From positions 1-10,622 of the forward strand of contig SLNU01000325.1 in the NCBI GenBank assembly GCA_007132865.1: a DNA stretch of 10,622 bases, in the 5' to 3' direction. Positions within the stretch are counted from its first letter, which is position 1; the number at the start of each line of letters is the position of its first letter. Made by a program: the position numbers and the translations under genes. Below the pieces are notes generated by a model. It was given only the letters and a program-made list of their open reading frames with translations. It did no database searches and was not told where the DNA came from. Source of the DNA: Bacteroidales bacterium (GTDB lineage: Bacteria > Bacteroidota > Bacteroidia > Bacteroidales > UBA7960). This document shows, piece after piece, positions 1 through 7,997 of the stretch.

Positions 1-111
1 AGGTTCATAAACAAGGAACCGCTCCACGCGGGACTCCAACACCTTGATCATTTCCTGAAAATCGGCCAGGAACTCCTGGGTGATTTCGCGGCCGAAAAGG
101 GCAACTTGCAT
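1..111 (-). CDS. nadK: NAD kinase, N-terminal fragment (cut by window edge)
   Basis: This is an open frame of 37 codons with no stop, starting with ATG at 111 and running off the left edge. It begins MQVALFGREITQEF, followed by an amphipathic helix-like stretch rich in Glu and Leu. The opening beta strand with the V/I-A-L-F-G-R pattern is how Bacteroidota NAD kinases (ATP + NAD+ to NADP+, cytosolic) commonly start. The catalytic GGDGT motif would lie outside the window, so the call rests on the N-terminus only. It lies 57 bases downstream of rodA on the same strand, with an A-rich leader immediately before the ATG and no hairpin terminator between, so it may be cotranscribed with mrdA-rodA. 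Another protein with a Rossmann-like first strand cannot be excluded. Confidence 0.6.
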   Translation of the reverse strand, partial: MQVALFGREITQEFLADFQEMIKVLESRVERFLVYEP

Positions 112-168
112 GGTTTTTTTTTCGAATGTAACAAACTTTTATGAATTAAGTCTTGCCGGCCCTGATTA

Positions 169-1431
169 TCAGAGCAGGTCAAGCCTCCTGGAATCCAGTT
201 TCAGGAAGGTGAACAGCATGAAGGTGAATCCCCAGAGGGATGATCCTCCGTAAGAGAAGAACGGCAGCGGAATGCCGATTACCGGGACCAGTCCGATTGT
301 CATCCCGATATTGACGGCAAAATGGAAAAACATAAAGGATACGACGCAATAACCGAATACCCGGCTGAAAGTGGATTTTTGCCGTTCAGCCATATTGATC
401 AGCCGGATCAGTAACCACAGGAACAATCCGACGATCACAAAACTGCCGGCAAACCCCCATTCTTCCCCTATCGTGCAAAAGATGAAATCCGTTCCTTGCT
501 CCGGCACGAAATTGTATTTGGTCTGTGTCCCCTGCAAATAGCCCTTCCCCCAAAAACCGCCGGATCCGATGGCAATTTTGGATTGGTGCAGGTTGTAGCC
601 GGCTCCCCGCAGGTCAACCTCTTCGTCGATCAGCACCTCGATCCGGAGTTTCTGGTGGGGTTGCAATAAGTTCTCGAAAGCATAGTCTACCGTATACACA
701 TAAACGGAAAGGATGATAAACAATCCAATCAATTGAAGCAGTTCATGTCGTTTTTTCCGAATCACGAAAGCGGCGACGACGGTGATGCCGGCCAGGATCC
801 CGATGATGATAAATTCATTTATCATTAAGGTGAGGATGAACAGGAAAATGGCGGTCGCTACTACGATCAGCAGGCTGGTCCCCACATAACCGGAGCGATA
901 CAGGGCAAACAGAAGGGCGCCGAATACCAGTGCGGTGCCCATGTCATTTTGTAGTATAATCAAGATAGTGGGAAGTCCGATAATCGCAAAAGCCTTCAGC
1001 CTTAAACCCCAGTCCGGGGTTCTGGTTTTTGCATCCCCTATGAATTTTGCCAGGGCCAGGGCGGTGGCGTATTTAGCAAATTCGGCTGGTTGAATAAGGA
1101 AGCTCCCGATCCGGAACCAGGATTTTGAGGCATTGATCTCTGTGCCGAAAAACAGGACCCCGACCAGGATGACAGCCAGTAGTCCGTAAATAAGATAGGA
1201 AAAAGTGGGGTAGAACTTCACATCGATCATCAGGACCATGGCTCCCAGGATTAAAGCCGTAACGATCCATAGCAGCTGTTTGCCGTAGGTCTGGCTGATG
1301 TCGAAAATACTGCGATTGCTTTCGGTGATCTCAGCAGCAAAAATGTTGAACCAGCCCATAAGTACCATCAGCAGGTATAGCACCACCACGGTTTTGTCAA
1401 TGTCCTTAAAAAGGGTTAGCTGCCTTTTCAT
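169..1431 (-). CDS. rodA: RodA, SEDS-family peptidoglycan glycosyltransferase
   Basis: A 420-residue polytopic inner-membrane protein of the SEDS family (RodA/FtsW/SpoVE). It polymerises lipid II into glycan strands during lateral wall growth, together with PBP2. About ten hydrophobic segments are visible. Conserved family patches in order are KSWF (103-106), QPAEFAK (114-120), QNDMGTAL (161-168), the loop PEQGTDFIF (310-318) whose Asp315 matches the position expected for the essential extracellular-loop aspartate, and the C-terminal PLPFFSYGGSS (388-398). The downstream GEEWGFAGS pattern (322-330) is typical of Bacteroidota RodA. The ATG at 1431 overlaps the PBP2 stop codon by 4 bases (ATGA), implying translational coupling and fixing the start. 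The length is normal for Bacteroidota. RodA is preferred over FtsW because of the PBP2 partner. The last residues lie 57 bases from the nadK-like start. Confidence 0.95.
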   Translation of the reverse strand: MKRQLTLFKDIDKTVVVLYLLMVLMGWFNIFAAEITESNRSIFDISQTYGKQLLWIVTALILGAMVLMIDVKFYPTFSYLIYGLLAVILVGVLFFGTEINASKSWFRIGSFLIQPAEFAKYATALALAKFIGDAKTRTPDWGLRLKAFAIIGLPTILIILQNDMGTALVFGALLFALYRSGYVGTSLLIVVATAIFLFILTLMINEFIIIGILAGITVVAAFVIRKKRHELLQLIGLFIILSVYVYTVDYAFENLLQPHQKLRIEVLIDEEVDLRGAGYNLHQSKIAIGSGGFWGKGYLQGTQTKYNFVPEQGTDFIFCTIGEEWGFAGSFVIVGLFLWLLIRLINMAERQKSTFSRVFGYCVVSFMFFHFAVNIGMTIGLVPVIGIPLPFFSYGGSSLWGFTFMLFTFLKLDSRRLDLL

Positions 1432-3266
1432 TGCATTATCTTTACAAAATTTGCCTCGAGGATGCGTTGTTCAAACCAATCCCGTTCGATGCTCCCGTTG
1501 AGGTACTTTTCGATCATCAGGCTGGCGATGGGTGCTGCCCAGACGGATCCATAACCGGCATTCTCTACGATTACCGAAATGGCGATTTTGGGATTCTCAA
1601 CCGGGGCAAAGGCCACAAACACCGAGTGGTTCTCGCCATGCGGGTTTTGCACGGTCCCGGTTTTTCCTGCCATCTCAATGCCCGCTATCTTTGAAAATGC
1701 CCCGGTCCCTCGATCTACCACAAGGTGCATGGCTTCCGCCATGGCCTCAAAATGCCGCGGGTCCACCGTGGTTTGGTTCCTTTGTCTTTCAACTCCGACC
1801 ACGACATCATTCTGGTCCCGGATGGCCTTCACCATATGTGGGGTATGGTAGTGGCCCCGGTTTGCAACGGTGGCCGCTAAATTGGCAAGCTGCATGGGGG
1901 TGGTGCCCAGTTCCCCCTGACCGATGGCCAGGGAAATGATCGTGAGGGACCGCCACCCCCGGCTGCCGTATACCCGGTCATAATAATCGGGCGATACGAC
2001 CAGGCCGCTTAGCTCAAAAGGCAGGTCACTGCCAAACACCTGTCCCAGGCCGAAACTCCTGACATGGTTCCTCCAGTTGGACAGTCCCTGCTGTATGTTT
2101 CCAAAAGCCGGCTTGTCAACCGTGTGGCGGAATGTGATACATGAATAGGTGTTGCAACTGTACTGAATGCTACTCATCATATTGACGGGTCCGGGGTGGC
2201 TGCGGCACCTGACCGAGATGCCTCCACTGATGTAGACCCCGGGACATGAGTAGCTGGTGTTCAGGTTGACCACCCCTTCTTGCAGGGCGATCAGGGTATT
2301 TACGATCTTGAAGACAGACCCCGGCGGGTACTGGGCCATCAGGGCCCTGTTAAACAAAGGCATGGTGGGGGTGTTCTGAAGCTCCCTGTAGTTCTCACCC
2401 CTTACCCTTCCGACCAGCAGGTTGGGGTCGTAGGAGGGAGCTGTCACAAGGGCAAGAATCTCGCCGCTTGCAGGCTCTATGGCCACAATGCTGCCCCTTT
2501 TGTTTTGCATGAGCTGCTCGCCATATACCTGCAACGCATGGTCCAGTGTCAGGAAAAGGTCATCGCCCGGCACTGAAAGGGTGTCGTAGCGTCCTTGCAT
2601 GTAGGGACCGATATCCCGGTTAAGTACATCCACCATCCGGATGCGCATCCCCTTTTGACCCCTGAGCACCTCCTCGTACGAGCGTTCCAGTCCGCTGATA
2701 CCAATGTAATCCCCTGAACGGTAGTATGGATCATTGGCAACCACCTCAGGTCCGACCTCCCCCACATATCCCAGGGTGTGGGCAGCAATGGGCTGGGGGT
2801 AGCTTCTGAGTGTGCGCGGCTGCACAAAGAACCCCTGAAACCGGAAAAGTTTTTCCTGGAAACCGGCGTAAGTGTCTTTGGAAATCTGCCGTTCAAACAG
2901 GGAGGCACGGAATGGGGAATGCATGCGGGCGCGCTGCAGCCGGGTTTCAAAACCCTCCCTGTCAATCCCCAGCAGCATGCAGAATTCGGTGGTGTCTATG
3001 TTGCGGACCTGGTGTGGGATGACCATCAGGTCGTAATGGGCTTCGTTGTATACCAGCAACTCCCCGTTCCGGTCATATACCAGTCCCCTGGCCGGATAAT
3101 CGGTAATGTACCGCAACACATTGTTGCTCGCCGAAAGCTTGTAGGTGTGATCAATCATCTGCAGATGGAACAGGCGCAAAAGAAACAACAGACCCGTCAG
3201 CAGTATGATGCCGATGATCACATTTTTTCTTTTGACGTAATAATTGGTGTTTGCAGGAGACAACAT
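1428..3266 (-). CDS. mrdA: Penicillin-binding protein 2, class B elongation transpeptidase
   Basis: A D,D-transpeptidase that crosslinks peptidoglycan in the elongasome and works with RodA. From the ATG at 3266 it is 612 residues, a normal length for the family. It has a short cytoplasmic N-terminus, one membrane anchor (about 15-36), a pedestal domain beginning with the YPARGLVYDRNGELL patch (57-71), and a transpeptidase domain with SVFK (nucleophile Ser317, Lys320), SCN (Ser370, Asn372) and KTGT (535-538). The frame extends upstream to a TTG at 3311, but I prefer the ATG: the 15 extra residues are charged and atypical, and that TTG lies inside a candidate -7 promoter box. rodA follows with a 4-base overlap. 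mreC and mreD, frequent upstream neighbours in Bacteroidota, are absent here, since a divergent gene begins at 3397. Confidence 0.95.
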   Translation of the reverse strand: MLSPANTNYYVKRKNVIIGIILLTGLLFLLRLFHLQMIDHTYKLSASNNVLRYITDYPARGLVYDRNGELLVYNEAHYDLMVIPHQVRNIDTTEFCMLLGIDREGFETRLQRARMHSPFRASLFERQISKDTYAGFQEKLFRFQGFFVQPRTLRSYPQPIAAHTLGYVGEVGPEVVANDPYYRSGDYIGISGLERSYEEVLRGQKGMRIRMVDVLNRDIGPYMQGRYDTLSVPGDDLFLTLDHALQVYGEQLMQNKRGSIVAIEPASGEILALVTAPSYDPNLLVGRVRGENYRELQNTPTMPLFNRALMAQYPPGSVFKIVNTLIALQEGVVNLNTSYSCPGVYISGGISVRCRSHPGPVNMMSSIQYSCNTYSCITFRHTVDKPAFGNIQQGLSNWRNHVRSFGLGQVFGSDLPFELSGLVVSPDYYDRVYGSRGWRSLTIISLAIGQGELGTTPMQLANLAATVANRGHYHTPHMVKAIRDQNDVVVGVERQRNQTTVDPRHFEAMAEAMHLVVDRGTGAFSKIAGIEMAGKTGTVQNPHGENHSVFVAFAPVENPKIAISVIVENAGYGSVWAAPIASLMIEKYLNGSIERDWFEQRILEANFVKIMQ

Positions 3267-3308
3267 TCGGCGGGTTTCATTTTGGTGCCGTAAGCATTTT
3301 CTATCAGA

Positions 3309-3335
3309 CAAAATTACGCTTTATCAGCAAAATTA
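3309..3335 (-). promoter_or_regulatory. Candidate Bacteroidota-type promoter boxes for mrdA
   Basis: On the minus strand two copies of TAATTTTG, a perfect match to the Bacteroidota -7 consensus TAnnTTTG, lie at 3335-3328 and 3316-3309. The nearer one would place transcription start roughly 35-40 bases before the mrdA ATG at 3266. I see no well-spaced TTG -33 element for either copy, and A/T-rich DNA makes chance matches possible, so the call is tentative. If real, the box rules out the upstream TTG (3311) as the PBP2 start. Confidence 0.35.
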
Positions 3336-3396
3336 ATAACTTAGCCGACTGTGATTTTTTTAAATATAACTCTAATCATTTTTAATAGAAGAGCAT

Positions 3397-4533
3397 ATGG
3401 GTAAAATTGTGGTTCTGGGAGCGGGAATGGTCGGGAAAGCCATCGCTATAGATCTTGCAAAACGACACGAAGTAACCGCTGCCGATATTGATCAGGAATC
3501 CCTGAACTTTCTTTCTGAAAAATACGGGATCAATACGGTGGGAGTGAACCTCATGGAGGAGGACCGGATCAGTGAACTGGTCAGGGACTTTGATCTGGTG
3601 GTTTCGGCGGTTCCCGGGTTTATGGGGTATGACACACTGAGAACGGTCATTTCTGCCGGCAGAAACATTGTGGACATTTCCTTCATGCCGGAGGACTATA
3701 TGGACCTGAACGCACTGGCGGCCAAAAACGGGGTGACCGCGGTCACCGATTGCGGCGTGGCTCCCGGGATGCCAAACCTGATCATTGGGAACTATAATGA
3801 ATTAATGGAGATAAGCCACTTTGAATATGTAGTGGGGGGCTTGCCGAAGGTGAAGGTTTATCCGTTCTACTACAAAGCCCCGTTTTCCCCGGTCGATGTA
3901 ATCGAGGAATATACCCGTCCGGCCAGGTATGTGGAGAAAGGCAAGCAAATGATGAAGCCGGCCATGAGTGAGCCCGAGCTTGTGTTCTTTGAGCAGGTAG
4001 GTACACTGGAAGCTTTTTATACCGACGGACTGAGGTCCCTGCTTTCCAATATGGGACACATTCCCAACATGAAGGAGAAAACCCTGCGGTATCCAGGTCA
4101 TATTCAGCTGGTTCAGGCATTGAAGGCTGCCGGTTTTTTCGAAAAGGAACCCATCACGATCCACAATACCCCGGTCAGACCGATAGACTTCACCAGCAGT
4201 GTGTTGATCAGGGACTGGAAACTGGGACCTGAAGAGCCGGAGTTCACCGTTATGCGTATTGAACTGAATGGCCGGCAGGACGGGGTGGAGAAATCCATTG
4301 TTTACGAGCTGTATGACGAATACGACCATCAGGAGAACCTGTCCTCCATGGCACGGACCACCGGCTTCACTGCCACGGCCAATGCGGAGCTGGTGCTAGG
4401 GGAAAAATTCTCCGGAAAAGGTGTCTTCCCACTGGAACTTGTAGGAATGGACCCGGATTGTTTCCGGTTCGTGATGAATTACCTGGCTGAACGGAACATC
4501 CATTACCGCAAAACAGAGGTCATCTCTGACTAA
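3397..4533 (+). CDS. Saccharopine dehydrogenase / lysine 6-dehydrogenase family oxidoreductase
   Basis: A 378-residue soluble NAD(P)-dependent enzyme. The N-terminal Rossmann domain has GAGMVG (8-13) and an acidic end to the second strand (Asp30/Asp32), which favours NAD+ over NADP+. The family-typical patch DCGVAPGMPN lies at 118-127. The middle and C-terminal part (about 130-350) has the composition of the saccharopine reductase/LysDH substrate domain. The size fits bacterial lysine 6-dehydrogenase (oxidative deamination of the lysine side chain) and short saccharopine dehydrogenase-like proteins. The carboxynorspermidine dehydrogenase branch is a possible alternative. The substrate cannot be fixed from sequence alone. 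It is the first gene of a four-gene plus-strand run; gatE starts 15 bases after its stop, which strongly suggests cotranscription. The upstream region is A/T-rich (3340-3396), without a clear plus-strand TAnnTTTG box. The ATG at 3397 is directly followed by the dinucleotide-fold strand, so the start is secure. Confidence 0.85.
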   Translation: MGKIVVLGAGMVGKAIAIDLAKRHEVTAADIDQESLNFLSEKYGINTVGVNLMEEDRISELVRDFDLVVSAVPGFMGYDTLRTVISAGRNIVDISFMPEDYMDLNALAAKNGVTAVTDCGVAPGMPNLIIGNYNELMEISHFEYVVGGLPKVKVYPFYYKAPFSPVDVIEEYTRPARYVEKGKQMMKPAMSEPELVFFEQVGTLEAFYTDGLRSLLSNMGHIPNMKEKTLRYPGHIQLVQALKAAGFFEKEPITIHNTPVRPIDFTSSVLIRDWKLGPEEPEFTVMRIELNGRQDGVEKSIVYELYDEYDHQENLSSMARTTGFTATANAELVLGEKFSGKGVFPLELVGMDPDCFRFVMNYLAERNIHYRKTEVISD

Positions 4534-4548
4534 GAATCCGCATCGAAA

Positions 4549-6510
4549 ATGAAGAAATCCTTTTCCCCGCTCAGCAATTACAAGTCCACCAGGGATGCCA
4601 TCGGGTATGTGCCCAGGAAAAAAGCCACCCAGTCTGATTATGACCGGATCGGTTTTATGTCCGGCCTCGAGGTACACCAGCAACTGGACACCAGTGAGAA
4701 GCTTTTCTGCCGCTGCCCCGGCGGTATATACCAGGACGACGATGATTACGATGCCGAAGTAATCAGGCATATGCGTCCGACTCTTAGTGAGCTTGGAGAG
4801 TACGACGGAACCGCCCTGATGGAGTTCAAGACCCGCAAGGAGATTGTCTATCGCATCAAGAACCCGACTACCTGTACCTATGAAGTGGACGACACCCCAC
4901 CTTTCCCTGTGAACAGGGAGGCTGTCGACATTGCCATACAGATATCCCTGCTGAAGAAACTCAACATTGTCGGCGAGGTGCACATTACCCGCAAGCAATA
5001 CCTGGACGGCAGTATCCCCACGGGATTTCAGCGAACGGCCATCATCGGTGTGGAGGGGGAGATTGAGCTCAGAAACAAGAAGATCCGCCTGATCCAACTG
5101 AGCCTTGAAGAGGATTCCTGCCGGGAGGTTTCAGACATTGGCCATACCCGGATTTACAAGACAGATCGCCTGGGCATGCCATTGATTGAAACGGTGACTT
5201 ACCCGGATATGGTGAACCCGGACGAGGTGGCAGAGGCCTGCCAGGTGATCCGGTTCCTTAACCGCAGCAGCGGCAGGGTGCGCACCGGTATCGGTGCTGC
5301 GCGGCAGGATGTGAATGTCAGCTGCAGGGGAGGAACACGGGTGGAGATTAAAGGGGTCAGCCGCATACGATGGATCCCTGAGCTTACCCATAACGAAGCC
5401 TTCCGGCAGTATGCCCTGCTGCATATCCGGGGTTTGCTTCATGACAAAATAAAAAATGCGGATGCCTGGGCTCCGGTCCATAAAAAGCTGGACCCCGCAG
5501 AGCTCCCCTTCCGTTCCAGGCTGCTCAGGGGCTTGCGTGATGACACAATGCATTTATATGGCATGGTGCTTCCGGGATTCCAGGGTGTGCTTTCCCACTT
5601 TACCCAGCCCGGAAAGATCTTCGCCGACGAGATCAGCGACCGCCTCAAGGTGATTGCCTGTATTGAGAAACCAAATATGACCCACTCCGAAGCACTGAAA
5701 TCCATGGAGCCCGTCGAGGTCTTCCAGGTGCTCAGGAAAAAGCTTGGGGCAAAATCTGCCGACGCGGTGGTGTTGTTCTGGGGGCCGGCGGAGGACATTC
5801 CGACTGCGCTTGAAACGATTGAAGAGCGTTGCCGGATGGCTTTTGAGGGCGTACCGAATGAGACGCGTAAGTCATACGAGGACGGTACCACGATATTTGA
5901 ACGGGTGCTGCCCGGGGCGGACAGGATGTACCCGGATACAGACTCGGCCCCCATTCCGCTGAGGGATGAAGACATAGATCGACTGGGTGAAAACCTGCCG
6001 CATACCACGATCCAGGCCTACCTGATGATGAAAAAATGGGGAATACCTGAAGACACTTACACTTACATTTTGAAAAAGAACCTGTTCCCCCTGGTACAGG
6101 AGATCATTGAGGTTTTGGAGGAGGACCCGGTATTTGTGGGTACTCTTTTTGGACACCGCATGAAGCATGTGGAGGGACAGCTCGAACCGGTTGCCGGGTT
6201 TAAGTACCGGCAGGTATTCCAGCTTTTAAGAAAGCTTCACGACAGGGGATATGACCGGGAATTGATCAAGCCCATGCTGCCGGTATTGTACGAGCATCCG
6301 AAGATGGATTTTGATTCGATCCTGATCAGTATCGGGTTCAGGGAAATGCCGGAGGAGGAAGTGCTCTCCAACCTCGCATTCCTGAAGGAGAAATACCGGA
6401 CCATACGTCATTCACCCGGTGGGGAAGCCGAGACCAATTGGCTTATGGGGCAACTAAGGTCCCTGGCGCTTGGAAATATGGAGTTAAAAACCCTGAGGGA
6501 TCGCCTGTAA
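4549..6510 (+). CDS. gatE: Glutamyl-tRNA(Gln) amidotransferase subunit E (archaeal-type GatE)
   Basis: The kinase/transamidase subunit of GatDE, which phosphorylates the glutamate on mischarged Glu-tRNA(Gln) and amidates it with ammonia from GatD. The 653-residue protein shows the GatB/GatE core: MSGLEVHQQLDT (37-48) with Glu41 and His43, KLFCRCP (51-57) with the Cys pair 54/56, RKQYLDGSIPTGFQRT (148-163), LEEDSCRE (186-193), RLGMPLIE (207-214) and GIGAARQDVNVS (247-258). A stretch of about 290-440 has no counterpart in GatB and corresponds to the AspRS-like (GAD) insertion that distinguishes GatE. It is followed by the GatE-like PGADRMYPDTDSAPIPL patch (455-471) and a helical tail/YqeY-type tRNA-binding region (about 490-653). 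Roughly 30 residues precede the point where archaeal GatE usually begins. gatE lies 15 bases after the dehydrogenase gene and 42 bases before gatD. The insertion argues against GatB. Confidence 0.93.
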   Translation: MKKSFSPLSNYKSTRDAIGYVPRKKATQSDYDRIGFMSGLEVHQQLDTSEKLFCRCPGGIYQDDDDYDAEVIRHMRPTLSELGEYDGTALMEFKTRKEIVYRIKNPTTCTYEVDDTPPFPVNREAVDIAIQISLLKKLNIVGEVHITRKQYLDGSIPTGFQRTAIIGVEGEIELRNKKIRLIQLSLEEDSCREVSDIGHTRIYKTDRLGMPLIETVTYPDMVNPDEVAEACQVIRFLNRSSGRVRTGIGAARQDVNVSCRGGTRVEIKGVSRIRWIPELTHNEAFRQYALLHIRGLLHDKIKNADAWAPVHKKLDPAELPFRSRLLRGLRDDTMHLYGMVLPGFQGVLSHFTQPGKIFADEISDRLKVIACIEKPNMTHSEALKSMEPVEVFQVLRKKLGAKSADAVVLFWGPAEDIPTALETIEERCRMAFEGVPNETRKSYEDGTTIFERVLPGADRMYPDTDSAPIPLRDEDIDRLGENLPHTTIQAYLMMKKWGIPEDTYTYILKKNLFPLVQEIIEVLEEDPVFVGTLFGHRMKHVEGQLEPVAGFKYRQVFQLLRKLHDRGYDRELIKPMLPVLYEHPKMDFDSILISIGFREMPEEEVLSNLAFLKEKYRTIRHSPGGEAETNWLMGQLRSLALGNMELKTLRDRL

Positions 6511-6552
6511 TATACCGGGCCAGGTCTGAACAACAGGAAACTAAAAATTAAA

Positions 6553-7938
6553 ATGGGCGAAGATTTTTTTCAGGGATATAAGGGCAGGGCCCTCGAGGTG
6601 TTGAAACAGTTCAATGTAAGGGTCTGGGGACAGACGAGCATTGAAACCAGCCGGGGAAATTTTGAAGGAACCGTTTTGCCACGGTCCGAGAATGATGATG
6701 ACAGGCACATCGTGCTGAAGATCCCTACCGGCTACAACGTGGGGATTGATGTGGACAACATCCTGGGGATGAAAGAGACCGGATACAAAAAGGCCAACTA
6801 CAAGATCCCGGAGAAGGAGTTCCCGTTTACCGATGGATTTCCCAGGGTGAAGCTGATCGGGACGGGCGGAACCATTGCTTCCCGCCTGGACTATCGCACC
6901 GGGGCGGTCATCCCGGCATTCTCTCCGGGAGAGCTGTACGGCGCCGTTCCGGAACTGGCCGACATCTGCAACCTGACCACAGAAAAGGTCTTCGCAGTCT
7001 TCAGCGAGAATATGGGGCCCGACCAGTATAAAAAGCTGGCGGTGGCCATCGGCAAGGAGATTGAAAACGGGATAGACGGTATCGTGATCGGGCATGGAAC
7101 AGACACCCTGCATCATACCGCCGCTGCCCTGACGTATATGGTGCAGAACCCGCCGGTACCTATCGTGCTGGTAGGCTCCCAGCGCTCCTCTGACAGGCCT
7201 TCGTCGGATGCCGCACTGAATCTGATGCATGCATGCTACACCGCAGGCCATTCAGACATTGCCGAGGTGATGGTTTGCATGTTCGGACCCACTTCAGACG
7301 AATATGCCCTGCTGCACCGGGGAACCCGTGTCCGCAAGATGCATTCGTCTTACCGCAGCACCTTCAGGACCATAGGCGACACCCCGCTGGCCATGGTGAC
7401 ACGCAAGGGGGTCCGGCTGATAAAAACGGACTGTAACCCCCGGCGAAAGGACAAAAAGGCCACCATCCTCCCCTATTTTGAGGAGAAAGTGGCCATGGTG
7501 TATTACTATCCGAATATGCAGCCGGATATGATCGACTCCCTGGTTGACAATGGTTACAAGGGGATTATCATCGCAGGGACCGGACTCGGACATGTGAATA
7601 TTCCGCTGTACCCCTCCCTGAAGAGGGCGAGGGACAAGGGCGTTGCGGTTTATATGACGGTGCAGACACTTTGGGGTTATGTGCAGATGTTTGTTTATGA
7701 GACAGGCCGCGAGATGATGGCACTGGGGGTGATCCCGGCAGAAAACATGCTGCCCGAAGTAGCCTATATCAAACTTGGTTGGGCCTTGGGACAGACCAGT
7801 GACCTGGAAGAGGTGAAGCGCATTATGCTGACACCCATCAACAGCGACATCACCCGCCGTGAGCCCTATAATGGTTACCTGGTTTACCAGGGCGGTGTTC
7901 CGGAAGTGGAGGAGTTTATCCGGAAATTCCGGAAATAA
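6553..7938 (+). CDS. gatD: Glutamyl-tRNA(Gln) amidotransferase subunit D (archaeal-type GatD)
   Basis: The glutaminase/asparaginase-like subunit of GatDE, which releases ammonia for GatE. The 461 residues comprise an N-terminal small beta-barrel-like domain typical of GatD (about 18-90) and a type I/II L-asparaginase-fold domain. Active-site elements are visible: IGTGGTIAS (102-110) with Thr107, GHGTDTL (180-186) with Thr183 and Asp184, and RGTRVRKMHSS (256-266) with Lys262. This is the complete Thr-Thr-Asp-Lys set known in asparaginases and GatD. The C-terminal asparaginase half contains AGTGLGHV (342-349) and the TVQTLWGYVQ patch. The N-terminal domain and adjacent gatE distinguish it from a free L-asparaginase. 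The ATG at 6553 follows an A-rich leader, as usual in Bacteroidota, and the gene order is gatE then gatD. The membrane hydrolase gene starts 59 bases downstream. The length is slightly above the usual archaeal GatD of about 430-440 residues. Confidence 0.93.
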   Translation: MGEDFFQGYKGRALEVLKQFNVRVWGQTSIETSRGNFEGTVLPRSENDDDRHIVLKIPTGYNVGIDVDNILGMKETGYKKANYKIPEKEFPFTDGFPRVKLIGTGGTIASRLDYRTGAVIPAFSPGELYGAVPELADICNLTTEKVFAVFSENMGPDQYKKLAVAIGKEIENGIDGIVIGHGTDTLHHTAAALTYMVQNPPVPIVLVGSQRSSDRPSSDAALNLMHACYTAGHSDIAEVMVCMFGPTSDEYALLHRGTRVRKMHSSYRSTFRTIGDTPLAMVTRKGVRLIKTDCNPRRKDKKATILPYFEEKVAMVYYYPNMQPDMIDSLVDNGYKGIIIAGTGLGHVNIPLYPSLKRARDKGVAVYMTVQTLWGYVQMFVYETGREMMALGVIPAENMLPEVAYIKLGWALGQTSDLEEVKRIMLTPINSDITRREPYNGYLVYQGGVPEVEEFIRKFRK

Positions 7939-7997
7939 AACTGCAGTCAGGCTCCAGGACGTAGCCCGATCACATACAAACCACTATTTCTTCGCCC

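Noticed and set aside
112..168. Possible terminator or promoter between rodA and the nadK-like gene
   Set aside because: The T-run seen on the plus strand is an A-rich leader on the coding strand with no hairpin. The nearest box, AAAGTTTG, deviates from TAnnTTTG and has no -33 partner.
2280..3293. Plus-strand open frames opposite PBP2 (up to 171 codons)
   Set aside because: They lie antisense to a gene with all transpeptidase motifs and show no recognisable domain; the open frames follow from the GC-rich codon pattern.
3266..3311. N-terminal 15-residue extension of PBP2 from a TTG
   Set aside because: The start is weak and non-ATG, overlaps a candidate promoter box, and the added residues do not resemble family N-termini; ATG at 3266 gives the normal length.
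4549..6510. GatE read as bacterial GatB
   Set aside because: The protein is too long, contains the extra AspRS-like block and the PDTDSAPIPL-type patch of GatE, and is next to GatD instead of GatA/GatC.
6553..7938. GatD read as a free L-asparaginase
   Set aside because: It has the extra N-terminal domain of GatD and sits directly after gatE; free asparaginases are shorter, about 330-350 residues.
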